A stretch of 64,000 bases of DNA, from positions 5,208,001-5,272,000 of the forward strand of contig JAGTWJ010000001.1 in assembly GCA_020064725.1 (NCBI GenBank). The letters run 5' to 3'. Origin of the DNA: Drechslerella dactyloides (Eukaryota > Ascomycota > Orbiliomycetes > Orbiliales > Orbiliaceae). The notes beneath the pieces were generated by a model that was given only the letters and a program-made list of their open reading frames with translations, made no database searches and had not been told where the DNA came from. The stretch's first letter is position 1. Every line of letters starts with the position of its first letter. The translations under genes were made by a program, and so were the position numbers. Below are positions 1 through 12,950 of this stretch, piece after piece.

Positions 1-1012
1 CAGCTACTCCTACTTCCGATAACACAGCCGTTACATGCGTCGGCTGGATTCGCGATGGGATCAATGCTTTGGACCATTTCTTGTTTCCCATGTTTGGATT
101 TCTTTTAATATCTCTTTTCTGCAGATGCGTGCATGCACAACATGACTTGATGACATGATACCATGGATGCTAGCTATAGTATAAAGTAACTAATGAAGTA
201 CCGTTTCATATCGACTGATATAATATTGATCAGACCACGCGGCCCCGATATACACTTCTATGAATACTGTACTCACTTAGTATGTTATCTAATATATTAA
301 CGGTCAATCGAAATGAACTAGCAAAGTTGCATTATAAGATAATTCTCTAGACAGCTCTATATCTCTTGCTCACACTGATATAACATTTGATTGTGGGATT
401 TTTGAAGCCACCTTCCCCTAAATTTAGTAGTTCCCTCTACTGTCGGATCTACGAGTCCTTGGTTTTTTTAAGCTAAAATATCAAGGCGATTAGGCTATAC
501 GGCCTCGCCCTATTCTTAGCTACCTCAAGAGTGATTAAAACTGAACATATATGGCAACCATGGCCAACGCCCAGCCTAATCCGTGCAGCACCTCCCGTAA
601 GATTTTGTGTGAATCTGCAACACGTATCTTGCCATCACGTAAGAGGTCTTCCTCGTAGGTTGAATTACAGCTTTGAACCAAGTTGTTGGCGGCCAACATC
701 GACATATTCCTTGGACGAGCTAGCCGGCCAGGGTTCTAGTGATTGTACAAAGTTTTTAAGTTTAAGTTTCCCAATACAAGCCGTCTCGTTGACCAAACTG
801 CGACGGCGAAGAAGTACGACAGCTCGACAGTCTAGCCCGTGAGACAATAATAAAAGACTCAGTACTTATATTGCTTAAAACCTTTTTCTTGAACTTCCGA
901 AACAGCAGTTCGGCCGACAATACTTCCAGATCAACGACCCTACATCATCGCTACCATCATCGCTACCATCATCGATAATCACCACCCGGACACCCGAAAC
1001 TCAACTTCCAAG
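1..1012. other. spacer, no gene seen
   Basis: AT-rich spacer with many TATA and ATAT runs. The only frames are short and start with GTG or lack any protein-like character. Positions 943-978 hold a short 12-bp tandem repeat (CATCATCGCTAC, two full copies and one imperfect copy) that ends about 35 bp upstream of the first gene and probably lies in its 5' leader. Confidence 0.5.
943..978. repeat. 12-bp tandem repeat (CATCATCGCTAC)
   Basis: Two exact copies (943-954 and 955-966) are followed by a diverged third (967-978). It lies immediately upstream of the ATG at 1013. Confidence 0.8.
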
Positions 1013-1696
1013 ATGAATTCAAGGCTGTTCACCAGCATGCTCGGCAAGCGGAGTCCTTTATATAGACACAACCAGCCGCGGATACTGGGGCTCGTGTGTG
1101 GTAGGATACACATGTCCACCATACACTCCACGAATTCTGTTCAGTACCTCAGCGACCATCAACAGCCAGCGTCACTGCTAGCATCGGCAGCTATAGTAGC
1201 TGAATTACGAAAGGCAAATGTCGAATGTACCAGTCTTGGCACCCAGGCCCTCGCCGCAATATATGGCAATATGTCAGCCAAAGTAGCTTTCGAAAAAAAT
1301 TCTTACAATCTTAGCTACCCACTATCCAACTTCACGAGCAACCTCGTTGATATTGCTGAAGAGCCTGAAGGAATCTGGGAATGGAACCTCAACAATCTTG
1401 GAGTCCGCCAATGGAGAAATTACATACAGTATAAAGTCTGTATCGATGCCAATGTGTTCAAGCTCTGGGAAGCGTTATACGTACACTCAAACGCGTTCAA
1501 AGAGTTAATAGACGAAGAGGAAAAGGAAAATCTCTCGGATTGGCGCTCTCATACATACCCCCCGTATGATTGCTTTCTTTGGGAGTGGATGTTTCAAATG
1601 ATCGAAGGAGGTTTTGTTGAACGAAGCGATATCGACAAGTTGCCGGAGCCTTTACGCCTTCAAGATGCTGTCCCCGGCTCCCGAGCGTCTACATAA
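1013..1696 (+). CDS. hypothetical protein with probable mitochondrial leader
   Basis: Single-exon frame of 227 codons that I do not recognise. The first 35 residues are rich in Arg, Ser and Leu and lack acidic residues (MNSRLFTSMLGKR and onward), which fits a mitochondrial targeting peptide; an in-frame ATG about 33 codons in could give a shorter form. The remainder is globular and Trp-rich (several W between residues 120 and 200) with an acidic middle. A short stretch near residue 145 (CIDANVFKLWEAL) superficially resembles the first strand of a PIN fold, but the rest of such a fold is not visible. It lies 516 bp upstream of, and in the same direction as, the PIN-domain gene, whose product also starts with a mitochondrial-type leader. 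Gene status rests on frame length and composition only. Confidence 0.45.
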   Translation: MNSRLFTSMLGKRSPLYRHNQPRILGLVCGRIHMSTIHSTNSVQYLSDHQQPASLLASAAIVAELRKANVECTSLGTQALAAIYGNMSAKVAFEKNSYNLSYPLSNFTSNLVDIAEEPEGIWEWNLNNLGVRQWRNYIQYKVCIDANVFKLWEALYVHSNAFKELIDEEEKENLSDWRSHTYPPYDCFLWEWMFQMIEGGFVERSDIDKLPEPLRLQDAVPGSRAST

Positions 1697-2212
1697 ATCA
1701 AGTTTGATGAGATTGAATGTTGACTACAGCTGATCAACATGGACTGGGTGTCGGATCCAGAGGAGTTCATACCTATATATATATTGCACGAGAACCATCG
1801 ACAGATTGATCTTCGGTGGAACTTTAACAAAATGTAAATTCGTCATATATACAAATCGAGAGATTCTGATTAATCTTTTAAACTTGCAGCGTAGGGGTAT
1901 CGTAGCTTGATATATATCGCAAAGCCTTCCATCAATACATAGAAAAATTGAACCTAACGGAATTGTCTCTAAGGCATATTTTACGGCGCCCGTCGTCTCC
2001 AATACTTGGTCACGAAGCATGTATGTATTCCGTGGATTAAGCAGACCCGTAAGAAAGTATTAGCTGTTGTTACTTCATACTGTGGGGGCAGATTTCTCGA
2101 TCCAAATGTGATCCATGAGCTGCGTAGATTCTCCTCCGGCTTGGACCCTCAAGACTAATGTATGTGTCTCGTCTAATATTATGGCTTATAGATCTAGAGG
2201 CCGATAGACAAG

Positions 2213-3010
2213 ATGTTAGCCCGAGCAGTCTTCACCCGCTCAGCCTTGCAAAGTCCCCTTCGTGGATTATTGTTCAGCCACCAGCAACGAAATCTCAGTT
2301 CAGGCCAAAAAGCCGAAGTAAAGCGAGACTTTCAGGCCACTGGCAAGAACGCTGTCGATATGGCCCAGTTCTTGACAGGGCGCATACATCGCCCAGGCCT
2401 CTTACTGGACACAAACCTGCTGCAAGCTATCTTCGAAGGAGACAAGGTCTCCGATTGGTTCGACCAGGTGCAACGATATTCTTTAAAGCTAGCAACTACA
2501 CGGGTATCTGTCCGTGAGTACGCCGCGAGTCCGATCATCATGGACAAATATGAATACAACGAAGTCCTCGCACTATTCGAGCAACATAAAATCGAGATAG
2601 TAAGCGGATCTTCGCCACGGCGGAAAGTTTGGCGCTTTCCCACAGAATAATGAAGACGGAATGGGACTTGATGTTGGCGGCTTCTCAGAAAGGCTACCGG
2701 ACCGCCGAGAAAGTCGCCGAAGCACAAAAAAATTCGAAAGGAGGCGGTAAGAACATCCGTTCGAACAAATATAGCAATTTATAAGAGGGAGGCTGACTGG
2801 TCACGTTATCATCACGAGCTTGTAGTGTGGCGTGCAAAGCTGAAGGCGCAGAATGATCTCAGCCTCGCTTGTGAGGCTCACCTGCGAGGCCTTGCTTTCA
2901 TAACCCACGACCTAAGATTTCAGGGAGCTTTTACTCAGGCGTTCGAAACACTCGACGTACTTACTTATTGCCTGAAGCCGGGTTGGCTCGAGCGCTCATT
3001 GAGTCGCTGA
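2213..3010 (+). pseudogene. PIN-domain protein, mitochondrial-type leader, reading frame interrupted
   Basis: The first frame (2213-2650) starts with an Arg-rich, acid-free leader (MLARAVFTRSALQSPLRGLL) and then carries the PIN nuclease signature: the strand LLLDTN at residues 63-68, and an acidic position in VREYAAS. The conserved C-terminal PIN block (an N-D-L-S-L-A segment followed by FITHD) lies at 2825-3010. Between them the coding-like sequence moves to another frame (about 2602-2746), where a helix with DLMLAAS is readable. A good intron fits 2747-2825 (GTAAGA donor, CTGAC branch-like site, TAG acceptor, 79 bp). The first transition, near 2600, has no convincing intron: a 56-bp GTAAGC...AAG intron (2600-2655) restores frame but removes part of what looks like conserved helix. 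A single-base indel explains it better, so this is either a decaying gene or an assembly error. PIN proteins are typically Mg-dependent RNases; function here is inferred from the fold only. Confidence 0.6.
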
Positions 3011-5299
3011 AAATGAAACACCGCAAGCGCAAGAAAACAATCTGCGCTAGGCGATGGGCAGCGCTAAATACCAAGAAAAGACGTGAGGCCGCGAGGTGAA
3101 GTTTGATAACCAGTTTGGTCAATTCCCTGGAGTTCTCCGGCGTCTCGGTTTCGCAATATCAGTACCGAGCAAAGTGGGGCTTTTTTTTTTTTTTCGTGAA
3201 TTTCATTGTTTGCTTTGGGATTGACCTTTTCGAGCTCATGATGACTGGCTGACATGATAATCATACGTAGACCCAGACTCGATCATGAACATCCCGCAAG
3301 GTAAGGTATTACAGGGTAAGGTTCACGCAATTCGTAGCCCAGTCAGTTCAGATGTGTCGACGCAGGTGATCTCGCATCAAGTTAAGGCCAACCTCATAAG
3401 CCCAATTGTAGGCTATGAGTAAGACTGAGGAACAAGGTAAGTCGCGCGCCATCGCAGAAACATATATACGAATATATATTAGTAGAGACGATATGCCGTG
3501 AATGTGATATTAGCATGCTCCGCGATCAATCTCGGTAATGCAAAGAGTTGAGGCATCACTCCTGAAGATACATCCGTGTAAACGCTTTGGTTTCGCGTCA
3601 GTTGTACATTCTCGAAGATGTGCAGGTGTGGGTGCCTGAGCTAAGTCTACCTCTGGGAGCTCATTTCCCTGCGATCAGTATATACCTGTGAATTGCTGTC
3701 AACTCGTCCCCCGAGTGAGAAATCTAGATATTCTCTGTAGGCATGCGAGGATCTGACACGAAGATCGTACCAGGAATTTTCTATATATATATTCTTATGA
3801 GGCGGGTAGTACGTAGTCTGTAGTCATCTGTCTTGCAAGCCAGATATTGCAAATTGTCGACGAGTACCTGTAACCATGCATGCCGTAGACAAGTAAGATA
3901 TTCACAAAGTTCATATCATATAGTACAAGCTGTAATTGCATCGTTATGAATCGCATATATGTGCCTTTGTATGCTCTAGTATGCCAAACTTTAGACATTC
4001 AGAAGTACTTCTTACAATTTATTATTAAGAGATGACGGATCTTGTCTGCCGCTTGTGTGACCACGCGTAGACGAGCACGTTGTCAGAATACCATGCATCC
4101 ATTTTATACCGTAACTTCAAATCCAGTGCATCAATATCGTAAGCCAGACTGCCAGTCCTAAGCAGTCATCTGGCTTGTGAGACAAGAATAAATAATAGGC
4201 ACCATCCAGTCTTCAAATCTGTCGGCAGCAATTCAACCAGTCTCTACATGGCGTGTAAAGCCCGAAATACTATGCTGCCACTATCCCCGCCCGACGGTTA
4301 CGAAAACGTATCCGCCGAGAAGGGACCCACGAATGAGTATGAGAGTGGGCCAGGTAGGCGAACCTACCTGTTTCCTTGCTATTCCCTGTAAATATAACGG
4401 AAATCCCGTGGATTGGTGCAGCATATTTTGATATATGCCACGCGGGAAGTCCGGAAAGTTGAACCAGGGTGTGGAAATATGCAGACTGAGTATGCTCAGA
4501 CGGAACGAATCGATTAGACCATGTTGGCCAGCAGTTCTGCGCATCATTATGGACCTATTGGAATTGACTTGATTATTGTATCAATCGACATGATATATAT
4601 ACAGGTACATAGATGCACTGTGAGCCAAAAAAAAAAAAGTCGAGAGGATGCAATAAAAATCTTGATGAGCAGTCGCAGATGGTGTCGTAAAGCAAAAAAT
4701 GGTCTTCGAATTGATGATAAACCGACGGGCGGACGAAAGGGCGACTAAATTTGAATTTTCGGGGCAGGCGAAGTCGCGTCGCGGTAAATCTAGACAATGG
4801 TTGCGGATGGAAAATTTTGTCGCGAAATGGACTTTTATATCACGCGAAAAAATGCAACAGTCAACACACTTCCAAGTCGTTGCAGCGAGCCCAATCAAAC
4901 CCGAACTGACCAAAGTTACGTAGACACACATTCATGCATGCATATATTCATACAGTCCTAACTTTTTGCAGCGCTCTCAAATACAGCGACCGATGAACAA
5001 AAAACTAAACAGAATAACGTTAAAGTTACAGATCAGACAGCCACCCATGATATCATATCAAAATATCGCTAAACGTTTACCAGAAACAGAAACCGTCAGA
5101 AAAACAATTCACGCCCGGCAGGCATAAATGGAAAAGACCCGACGATCGAAGATGTATGAGAGAGAGGAGGAGAAATGTAGGTCGAAACAGGGTGAATGAA
5201 TCGTCAGACATGCAAGGCCATGCCATCTAGAAATCACCAAGTAATATGCATCATTCAATATATAAAATTAGCGTACGCCGACACGCATGCGCATGGGTA
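3011..5299. other. spacer, no gene seen
   Basis: AT-rich, with frequent TATATA runs and a T homopolymer near 3180. Overlapping frames at 4573-4931 on both strands contain homopolymer-derived runs and no recognisable protein. One TGCATGCA palindrome lies at 4935. Confidence 0.5.
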
Positions 5300-8075
5300 T
5301 TACGACGTTTCGCCCTCTTGCCAGAGCTTCCGCAACTCCTCAGAAAGGTAGTACGTCGACCGGCCGGTGCGGTGCTGGCACTCGCAGATGAGCCCTAGCA
5401 GAATTTTCCGTTCCTCTTTGCCATCTAGCACTAGGCCAGCGGCGTATAGGCATTGCAGACTCAGGAGATGATACGTCTCCTCGCATCCGGAGAGCGATAT
5501 GCCGATAATCATCGCGCTGGATTGCTTGTACTGTCGTTGTGCAGCGAGGAAATGCTGGTAACGGTCCTGCGAAGGCGGGTGTGCTGTCAAGACACGTTAG
5601 TGGGTTTTGAACGCCAGAAATATACAACAGCGCAGATGACAGGTGGAATGCTCACGTTTGTGCATCGTCAACATAATCTTTGCGAAGCAGTAGATTTGCA
5701 GCGCCACACCACAGCACGGTGGGTTGAACCATAGGGTATCAAATATGCTATCCTTATCTCTCATCCGTGTCAATGGCTCAAAAGTATCCGGCAAACAGCG
5801 CTTCCAGTCCTCCAATTTCTTCTCAAGAATATCGGCTTTCCGAATCCGCTCGGTGACATTGTGCTCATTCTTCTCGATTTCGTCCTTCGCGCAGTAGTTG
5901 ATAATCTGGCCCAGGATAAACATGACTCGATTGCACAAGTCGTCTTCTCGAAGCATAGACATCGTATCTAATGTTGTGTCGAGGTGCCAGTAGTCCTCGG
6001 TGATAAACGTCGCCCGTCGCTCACGAAACGCAGCTAACACATCCTGACGATACCATGCCCAGAAAGCAGCACCTTTAAGTCCTTCAAGGCTCTCGTGGAT
6101 TCCCTGCGGCTTGATGATCGAACCAACGCCCTCAAGATGTTTCTTGAATTCCGAGTTGGAACCGTCAATGATCTCAAATGTCGACAGAATGACAGTCGTT
6201 GCGAGAAATTCTTCGGATGATGAGAATGTACCATCGACATCGTTTACGAGAGAATTTTGCATCTCCCGCAATGCTGCGTCGTAATACTGGACGAATTCAA
6301 TCTCAGGGTTCGGGTCTTGCACGGGAGACTCATTGGCGCGGAGTCGATACTGTTGTTTTGCAGAAAGGGCGAGACAGGCTTTGAGCAACCCAGTACTCCT
6401 GCGAGCCAGTCTCGGGACCATTAAGGTGAACCGTCTGTCAAAGTCGAATATATCGAGCTACGAGTAGTGATTCCGATATTTAGCACCCAATGTATCTTGT
6501 AGACCACAGGAGCCAAACTCACCCATGGACAGATCCTATTAACAAAGTTTTTGAATAATTCGGCTTCATGTTCGCTTAAGGGAAGAGGGGCAGAAGGCTC
6601 CCTCGTCGGGCTGGAGAATGAGACGACGCTGTTGGAGCCGTTGACACCGTTACCCATACTTGTGTCCGCTGGTAGTCTCTCGTAACCAGGATGGTCTATC
6701 CGAGATTCGAAGGAAAGCGAAGAGCGAGGTGCCGGAGAGATAGGGGCTCTGTTATGCATATAAACGGTGGGGTTAGGAAAGGTCCGTGAATACAAGGGCA
6801 TGACCAACTACTTACAATGCTAGCCCTTGGAACTGTGTAACAGCCGCCCCAGTAGGCGAGATCAACGCTGATCCTGGAACTTTGAGCTGCGACGGGCTAT
6901 CGTTTGCGGTCTGAGCGAGATATGGGGATGTAGATGATAAGGGGAGCACAGCAGGCTGATGCCGATGCCTCCTGCTCGCAAGGCCGGCACCGTTAGGAGA
7001 TACCGGGTGGTTAGAGGTAGGTGATATGCCTTCGTGGTGTCCCGCCGCAACATTGGCCAAGCTTAGCATGCCAGAGACATCGAGCTCAGTGTTGATGGGA
7101 GCTATCGCTGACAGCGGTTCATTTTTAGTGTCAATTGTGAATCCAACGGCAGAGAGGTCCAGAGATCTTCGGTTGACATTGGCTCCAGCGGCATTAGGTC
7201 CAGAACCTTTCTTCGAGATCGACCCAGAGCGACTATGGCGGAAGAGGCTATCGGGGCTCGGGAACACACACTGAACAGAGCGACGGTCAGCATATGTATA
7301 TTTATAAGATCTGCGATATTAATCTATTTTGCAGGGGGGGTCAGATATAGAGGAGAGACGAACGGGTCGGTTCCCTTTAAGACAATTCTGGCATTGTGGC
7401 TTCTGCTCGTCACACTTGACGTGTCTCTTCCTGCAGGTATTACTGGAGGTAACATGTCGTCAGCCCGCGAACCTCGTCACGAATCATCCGAAGACCTTAA
7501 GATATCTAGATCCGTTTAGGCAGATTGCATATCCGAGGGAGCGGGTGGAGAATTATTTCGGCAACGGTAGGTCGCATATGCATATGACCAAGGTCTAAAG
7601 GCATCGAGAAGAGCCCAAGACAAAAAAAAATGATATCATGGCTAGCTGCTAAGCTTAGCTGTTTAGCAGATTTGTATATAACTTACCATCCTGTCCGCAC
7701 CCGCATGCCTCTTAGGGCACCCGCAACGACGGGTATCTGGCCCGACAGGCGACGCTCAGGGTGGGCCTGAGGCTGCTGGACGACAGACTGCTGTTGTCCA
7801 GGCTGTTGCTGCTGTCCAGGCTGCGGCTGCGCCGACGGTGTGGGAGGGCCATGATGGTGAGGATTGGAATGAGGACTGGCATCGTCTTCGCGCAGATCCG
7901 GAACAGCCTGGTATTCGAAGATAGGCTGGTCAAAGAACTGGCGAGGGCCAGGCGACGCTCCCGTCATGTCGAGGGCATCAGGATTGCCAGCGACAGCGAC
8001 AGCGCTCGCATCGAAGGGGCTGCCACCATAGGCTTGCGGCAGGCTTCGTGTCGATGGGGTTGAGTGACCCGACAT
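5300..8075 (-). CDS. Zn(II)2Cys6 transcription factor (Fungal_trans_2-like)
   Basis: Six exons on the minus strand: 8075-7687, 7442-7364, 7270-6816, 6748-6523, 6457-5656, 5583-5300 (2235 nt, 744 residues). Introns are 244, 93, 67, 65 and 72 bp. The N-terminus is rich in Pro, Gln and His. The zinc cluster is rebuilt only by splicing: the first Cys codon is split by intron 1 and the last Cys opens exon 3, giving C-x2-C-x6-C-x6-C-x2-C-x6-C at residues 130-157, a perfect binuclear cluster that strongly supports these junctions. Intron 2 uses the weak donor GTTCGT. A Ser/Pro-rich linker follows, then the segment CPWLDIFDFDRRF leading into an alpha-helical domain like PF11951. The product should be a nuclear DNA-binding regulator. 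The target pathway is unknown and the neighbours give no clue. Confidence 0.9.
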
Positions 8076-11000
8076 GGCCGATTGGACGTGAGTGCATGCA
8101 GCGCAGCACCGCTATCTCGCTTCTCGTCCACGATCGACTCGGCGGCCCTTGCTGGCAGCCAGCAGCAACAGCGGTGGTCTGTCTGTCTACCCGTCTGTCG
8201 AGTCGCCGTACACGGCAATCGGAACGAACGAGCGAACGATAAAAGAAAAAATAGCCAGAGTAAAAGTAAAAATATTACACGAGGCCAGTCCCAATGGCTA
8301 AACCCGGTCAAAGGAGCAGCGCTGGTGGTTCCGAATCACCTCGCATTCGCGTGTAAAACCTCTCTCGGGTGGATGACTGCAATTGGCGAGAAATTTTAGG
8401 GGGGTTGGCGGACAATGGACCACCACCGAGGAAATGGACTAAGATGAACGTCAAGGTCAGCCGAGGGCTCGCCGGCCAATCGAAGGGCTAGTCCGGCCGG
8501 GCAGCAGCAGCCCACCGCTGTCCCTACGCCGTGACTTGGCTATCGCCGCCACGGGTACCGCGATAAGTCGCAAATTTCGGTGGGAGGCCCGTACCGTGAT
8601 CAGGAAGACGGCGGGCGTCGTGACGAGCTCTCGCCTGGACTAAGCCGGATCAGTGCGGACGATTCTCGAGGCAGCGGAGGTGCGAGACGACTGCCGGATC
8701 TCGCCAGGAATGTATGCGGAATGCTGTACAGGTAATGTTATGCTAACGGCCGGCCATCAATAGTAATCATGCATGGCGATGGAGTTGCAACTGCGGTTGG
8801 GGGAGGATGGTCGGATCTCGAGACGAATCCAAGCATCGGCCTCGATCTCGTGTTCCTCTGCGCTGGACTCGACGCTGGACTAACGTTAGACCCGGCAGCC
8901 CCTATTCACGGCATCGCTCTTGTCCGTCGCGATTGGAAGGGAATTCGAGAAGCAAGCTGCATCACGAGCGGGCGGACTGCTCGGTCTGCTTAAGCCGGGC
9001 GCGTATGCATGTCTGCCTGCAGATAAAGGTGGGGACGGCCGACTGCCGGGCCCAAATTCTTGCCCGGGCCCTCATCCTCGGAACAAGAGTGCGAACATGA
9101 TTACAGGCGCCAAAAATACGCGGGGCCTCATAGAATATACTAGCACTAGCTGTCTACCGACGATAATATCCGCTCATGTGCTCTTTCGTTCCTTCATTTA
9201 CTAACACGAAAGGGTTGGCTGTCCATTGATCAATTGAGTTATCGGATATCGATATCTATTTTTATCTACTTAGTCTTCAGGAACTAACTGCGAGGTATTT
9301 ATCGATACAGAGGTACAACTTTGAGAACACTAGCGAACGGGCAGTTTCGTATCTCTCAGTAGTATTCTTCCAGTCCGACGGGTCTCTTCACCAATGGCCA
9401 CATCGGTCCTGTGACCGAGTTAAAGTTGCGGGGCAAATGTATTTTCAGATTTATCAAAGCGACCGTTATCGATACAAGGTAACATGGCCACGGCGGCTGA
9501 GGCACACAGCTCAACATTCCTGATTGCAACCTGCCCGTTCTAAAAGGATTACGCGTATCTACAATCGATTCCCGACCAGCCAACATCCTGCTGACTACAA
9601 TGGTTGGGATTTGGCTGTCTGCAACCCACCGACGCTGAGCTGGTGGCGTAAACCCCGCATGCAGCCCGATTCAACAATCACAGCTGTCGGGTTTCAACAG
9701 ACGTTAAGATATGAGATATGGCACAGCATGCATGCATTAAAAGTATTGTGACCTTTGTGTTCCACAAGTTACTGCTGGGTTCCAGGTACCAGTTCCCGCG
9801 CACTGCAAGCCAGACAGACGCCCACATGCAATGCATGAAGCATCACGTACGGATGTGGTCCTATCATTCGCGGTGCATGGAGGAGACTTGAGACGACGCC
9901 ACACCGCCCGCGAATGCCCGTGACTTGGCATTCAGTATATCAATGTGCACCGACCACCTCTCTTTTTATGCTTCGCAAGCAGGCGTCTGGGACTTGGATC
10001 CACAGACGCCGGGGAACAGAAGAGCCTATGACTAAGAACTACGCCCCCGTTTGTTGATCTTCTGTCGCCGTTTCGCGAGTGAAGGTGATATATCATACAT
10101 TTGCGCATTCGTTCGCGTTCGGATCTGTACGGTGCCGAAAAGGAAGAATGCGCCGCGATGTCCACAATGCAAAGCTTCGAATCGGTGCATCTCTCTGCTT
10201 TCGACACATTCGGACGCATATATGCAAGCCATCGCTAACAGACGAAGCTCCCGAGAATTCTACCAAGTTTACTTGACAGTTGTGTACTCGATATTACATA
10301 ACTCTAAGCTCTGCGTAGGGAGTACTTGTGCAAATGTACTGCCGTCGAGTAGCATTGCAGCCCGTTGCCACAACCGAAAGGGGTAATGAAGAGCGCGAAC
10401 GGCGGAGAAGTATGCGGCCGCCGTCAGTGTGAAGCCAGCCCACCGTCCATGTCCTTTAACTGTCAGCAGAGTGAATCCAAAACTGCTTGAATAGTATGCA
10501 ATCCATAAATCATCCGCTCTCGGAGACAAATATCGGACTCAAGTCGCAATTTTCTTGCAGGTTACAGTTGGTGACGTGACGTACAAAAACCAGTGCACTG
10601 CGTCTAGAGATGGATGATATGATTTCGCAATTAAACTTGGCCTGCAGGTCATGTATGCACGCCGATACACTTCACCAAGGTCACATGACTATCCGGTTCG
10701 AGCTGCGAATCGCGATCTAGTCACTGTGTCTGCGCCGGCCGACCAACAGAAGATTCCGTTGCCTTCCGGCACTGCTCAGCGAAACTTGCTGGTCAACGGA
10801 GCAAAACATTGACGAACGAGCGAATGAGCGAGCAGCGAATCAAATCAAGTGGACAGAGACAACAAAAAAAAATCAATTGAACCCTTGTTCCAGTCCCGGA
10901 AAATTGAGCTCGGCCAAGGCTATCACAAGCTGCCTACCTCGGACGACCGCGAAAGCTTAATCGTCCCCAATTGGCATCTGATACTGCAGAACTGCCAGCG

Positions 11001-11808
11001 GCCTCGGCCGTAGATTCCCAAAACGGCAGCGCGCAGGACAGATGCGCTCCATTCTTCAATTTCTATGATTCTGGGGCATGCTTCGCAGCGTCGACTAGCT
11101 TCAGGAGGGCATTCGCTCCCGCTGGAGAAGGTTCTCGGTCTTCTTCGACGTGTTCGCCTCATTACCTTGATATCAAAGGGGAAATTTGCAGGCCTCAAGG
11201 CGATAACGAGCTCGGATTCGAGCGCTCGAGATCCTGCAAACCGTAAACTATGCAATGCAGCCGACTGGCGAGCATACACGAAAGATCGCCCTCGTTCGAG
11301 TCCGGATACGGGAATTATAGCGTTGCCGTCTTAAACGCCGTTCCGTGGCACGATCACGGGCAGAATACTGAACTTAACTCGAAAGGCTCGAGCGTATCTG
11401 TAGATGCATGCACGAACGGGCATACATACCAGGATGGATCCAGGTCCGGTCTCTGTTGCCTGACAGTTGGGTCATCACCATGTCCATACACCGACGCTCT
11501 CTCGTACCGACGTAATTAATCTACCATCTGCATGCAGGAGTCCGTTAGTGATTTTGATTTGATTAATTTACCAGCCGGTTTTGCATCTTGAACTTCCTTC
11601 CATCGTAGGCGCCATCTCGCGATTATCAGGCTCGCGCTTTCCAATCGCTCGTCCCTCTCGGGTCCGAAGAAAGCCGGGCGGTCTGATGCGACCTCGCATC
11701 CTCGGCAGCAGCTCCAAGTGGTCTGGCAAGGTCGAGACAATTTGATCAAGACAACGATAGAATACGACGGTCCCAGAACCTCGGGTGGCATTCCACGGGT
11801 GAGGCACA

Positions 11809-12385
11809 TCATGCATGTCTCAGAGCATCGAGAAGGTCGGCCGGAAGCCTAACCGCGAAGAGAGCAAAGTCGATGTTTTCGGGCTCGTCGAGGAGGTCGA
11901 CGCGAAGGGAGGTGCGCTGGACTTCGACAAACTTGCGTAACGCGGACTTATTGGCCAATTGCAAGTGGTGACGCACCCCGCATTCTTGAATTTTTTTGCT
12001 GCTCGCTTGTCCGCCAACACCCGACGACATGCCCAACAACTCGCGTCCGCCTGCGAACAGCCATTTCGATTTCGGCAGGCACGAGCTCGGGACCTGCAAG
12101 GCGAGACAAGACAAGACAGCTGTTCTTGATCAGAAACCGGATCTCGATCCCGCACTCGGAATGAGCGATGCTGTCAGCCACAAGTAGCTGCAGGCGGGCA
12201 GGCACGCCAGACCGCGTCGCAAATGCACGAAACTGATCATCCAACCCCGAGCAAATGAAAGGTGCAAGATTGGCTCCCAAGAAGTCTGAGAAACAAACTC
12301 TAAAGACGGCCCTCGCAAACTGGTCAGTAAGCTGGTAATAGTATAGATTGAGGCATGTGAAGCCGAATAGACGAGCCCCGGACAC
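11809..12385 (-). other. possible degenerate coding region, uncertain
   Basis: Two overlapping minus-strand frames look more protein-like than the surroundings: 12385-12140 (a hydrophobic stretch around DFLGANLAPFICSGLDDQF) and 12060-11809 (an amphipathic stretch around LRVDLLDEPENIDFALF). I found no GT-AG intron that joins them in phase, and I recognise no family. It could be a decayed gene or chance. Confidence 0.15.
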
Positions 12386-12950
12386 GCCTGAGACCCACCT
12401 TCTCCAGACCGCAGTGAGTCCAACAGAAGAGAAGCCCCGGACTTTCCATTCGAGAAGTCATGCCGCTTTCTGCCCTTGGGCCGTAATTGCCACTTGCGCT
12501 AGCCCTTCCCACGCAGGAACATTCGACATGAGGTCTTAATTTGGCGTATGATCCAGGAAAAGCATGCAGCTTGCTTGCCTGGCGCCTGCCAACATGCCAG
12601 GCCGGCATGCTTTTTAATTTTTTCTCCAATTGCCAACTGGCATGGGCCATGGCGTACCGCAGCCGGGTCCAACTTCAATTACACACCTTGACACCTGCCA
12701 GAAACACTTGCGGCTAACTGTCTTCAGTCGAACAGACGATCAGTCGGGGAAAAAGGGCCTGTCTACCCATCATGGGCCCCATGTAATCGCCTTCGCCCCG
12801 TCAGCCAACCTGCTTCCTTGTAAGACAGGCGTCAATGTGATGTATGCGTGTATTTGCTATGCCATACGACATTACGTCCGCCAGGGGTTGATCGAAACTG
12901 CCCGAGAGCGGACCGATCGATGGGTGCTACTGTTCTATCGACAGAGGGCC

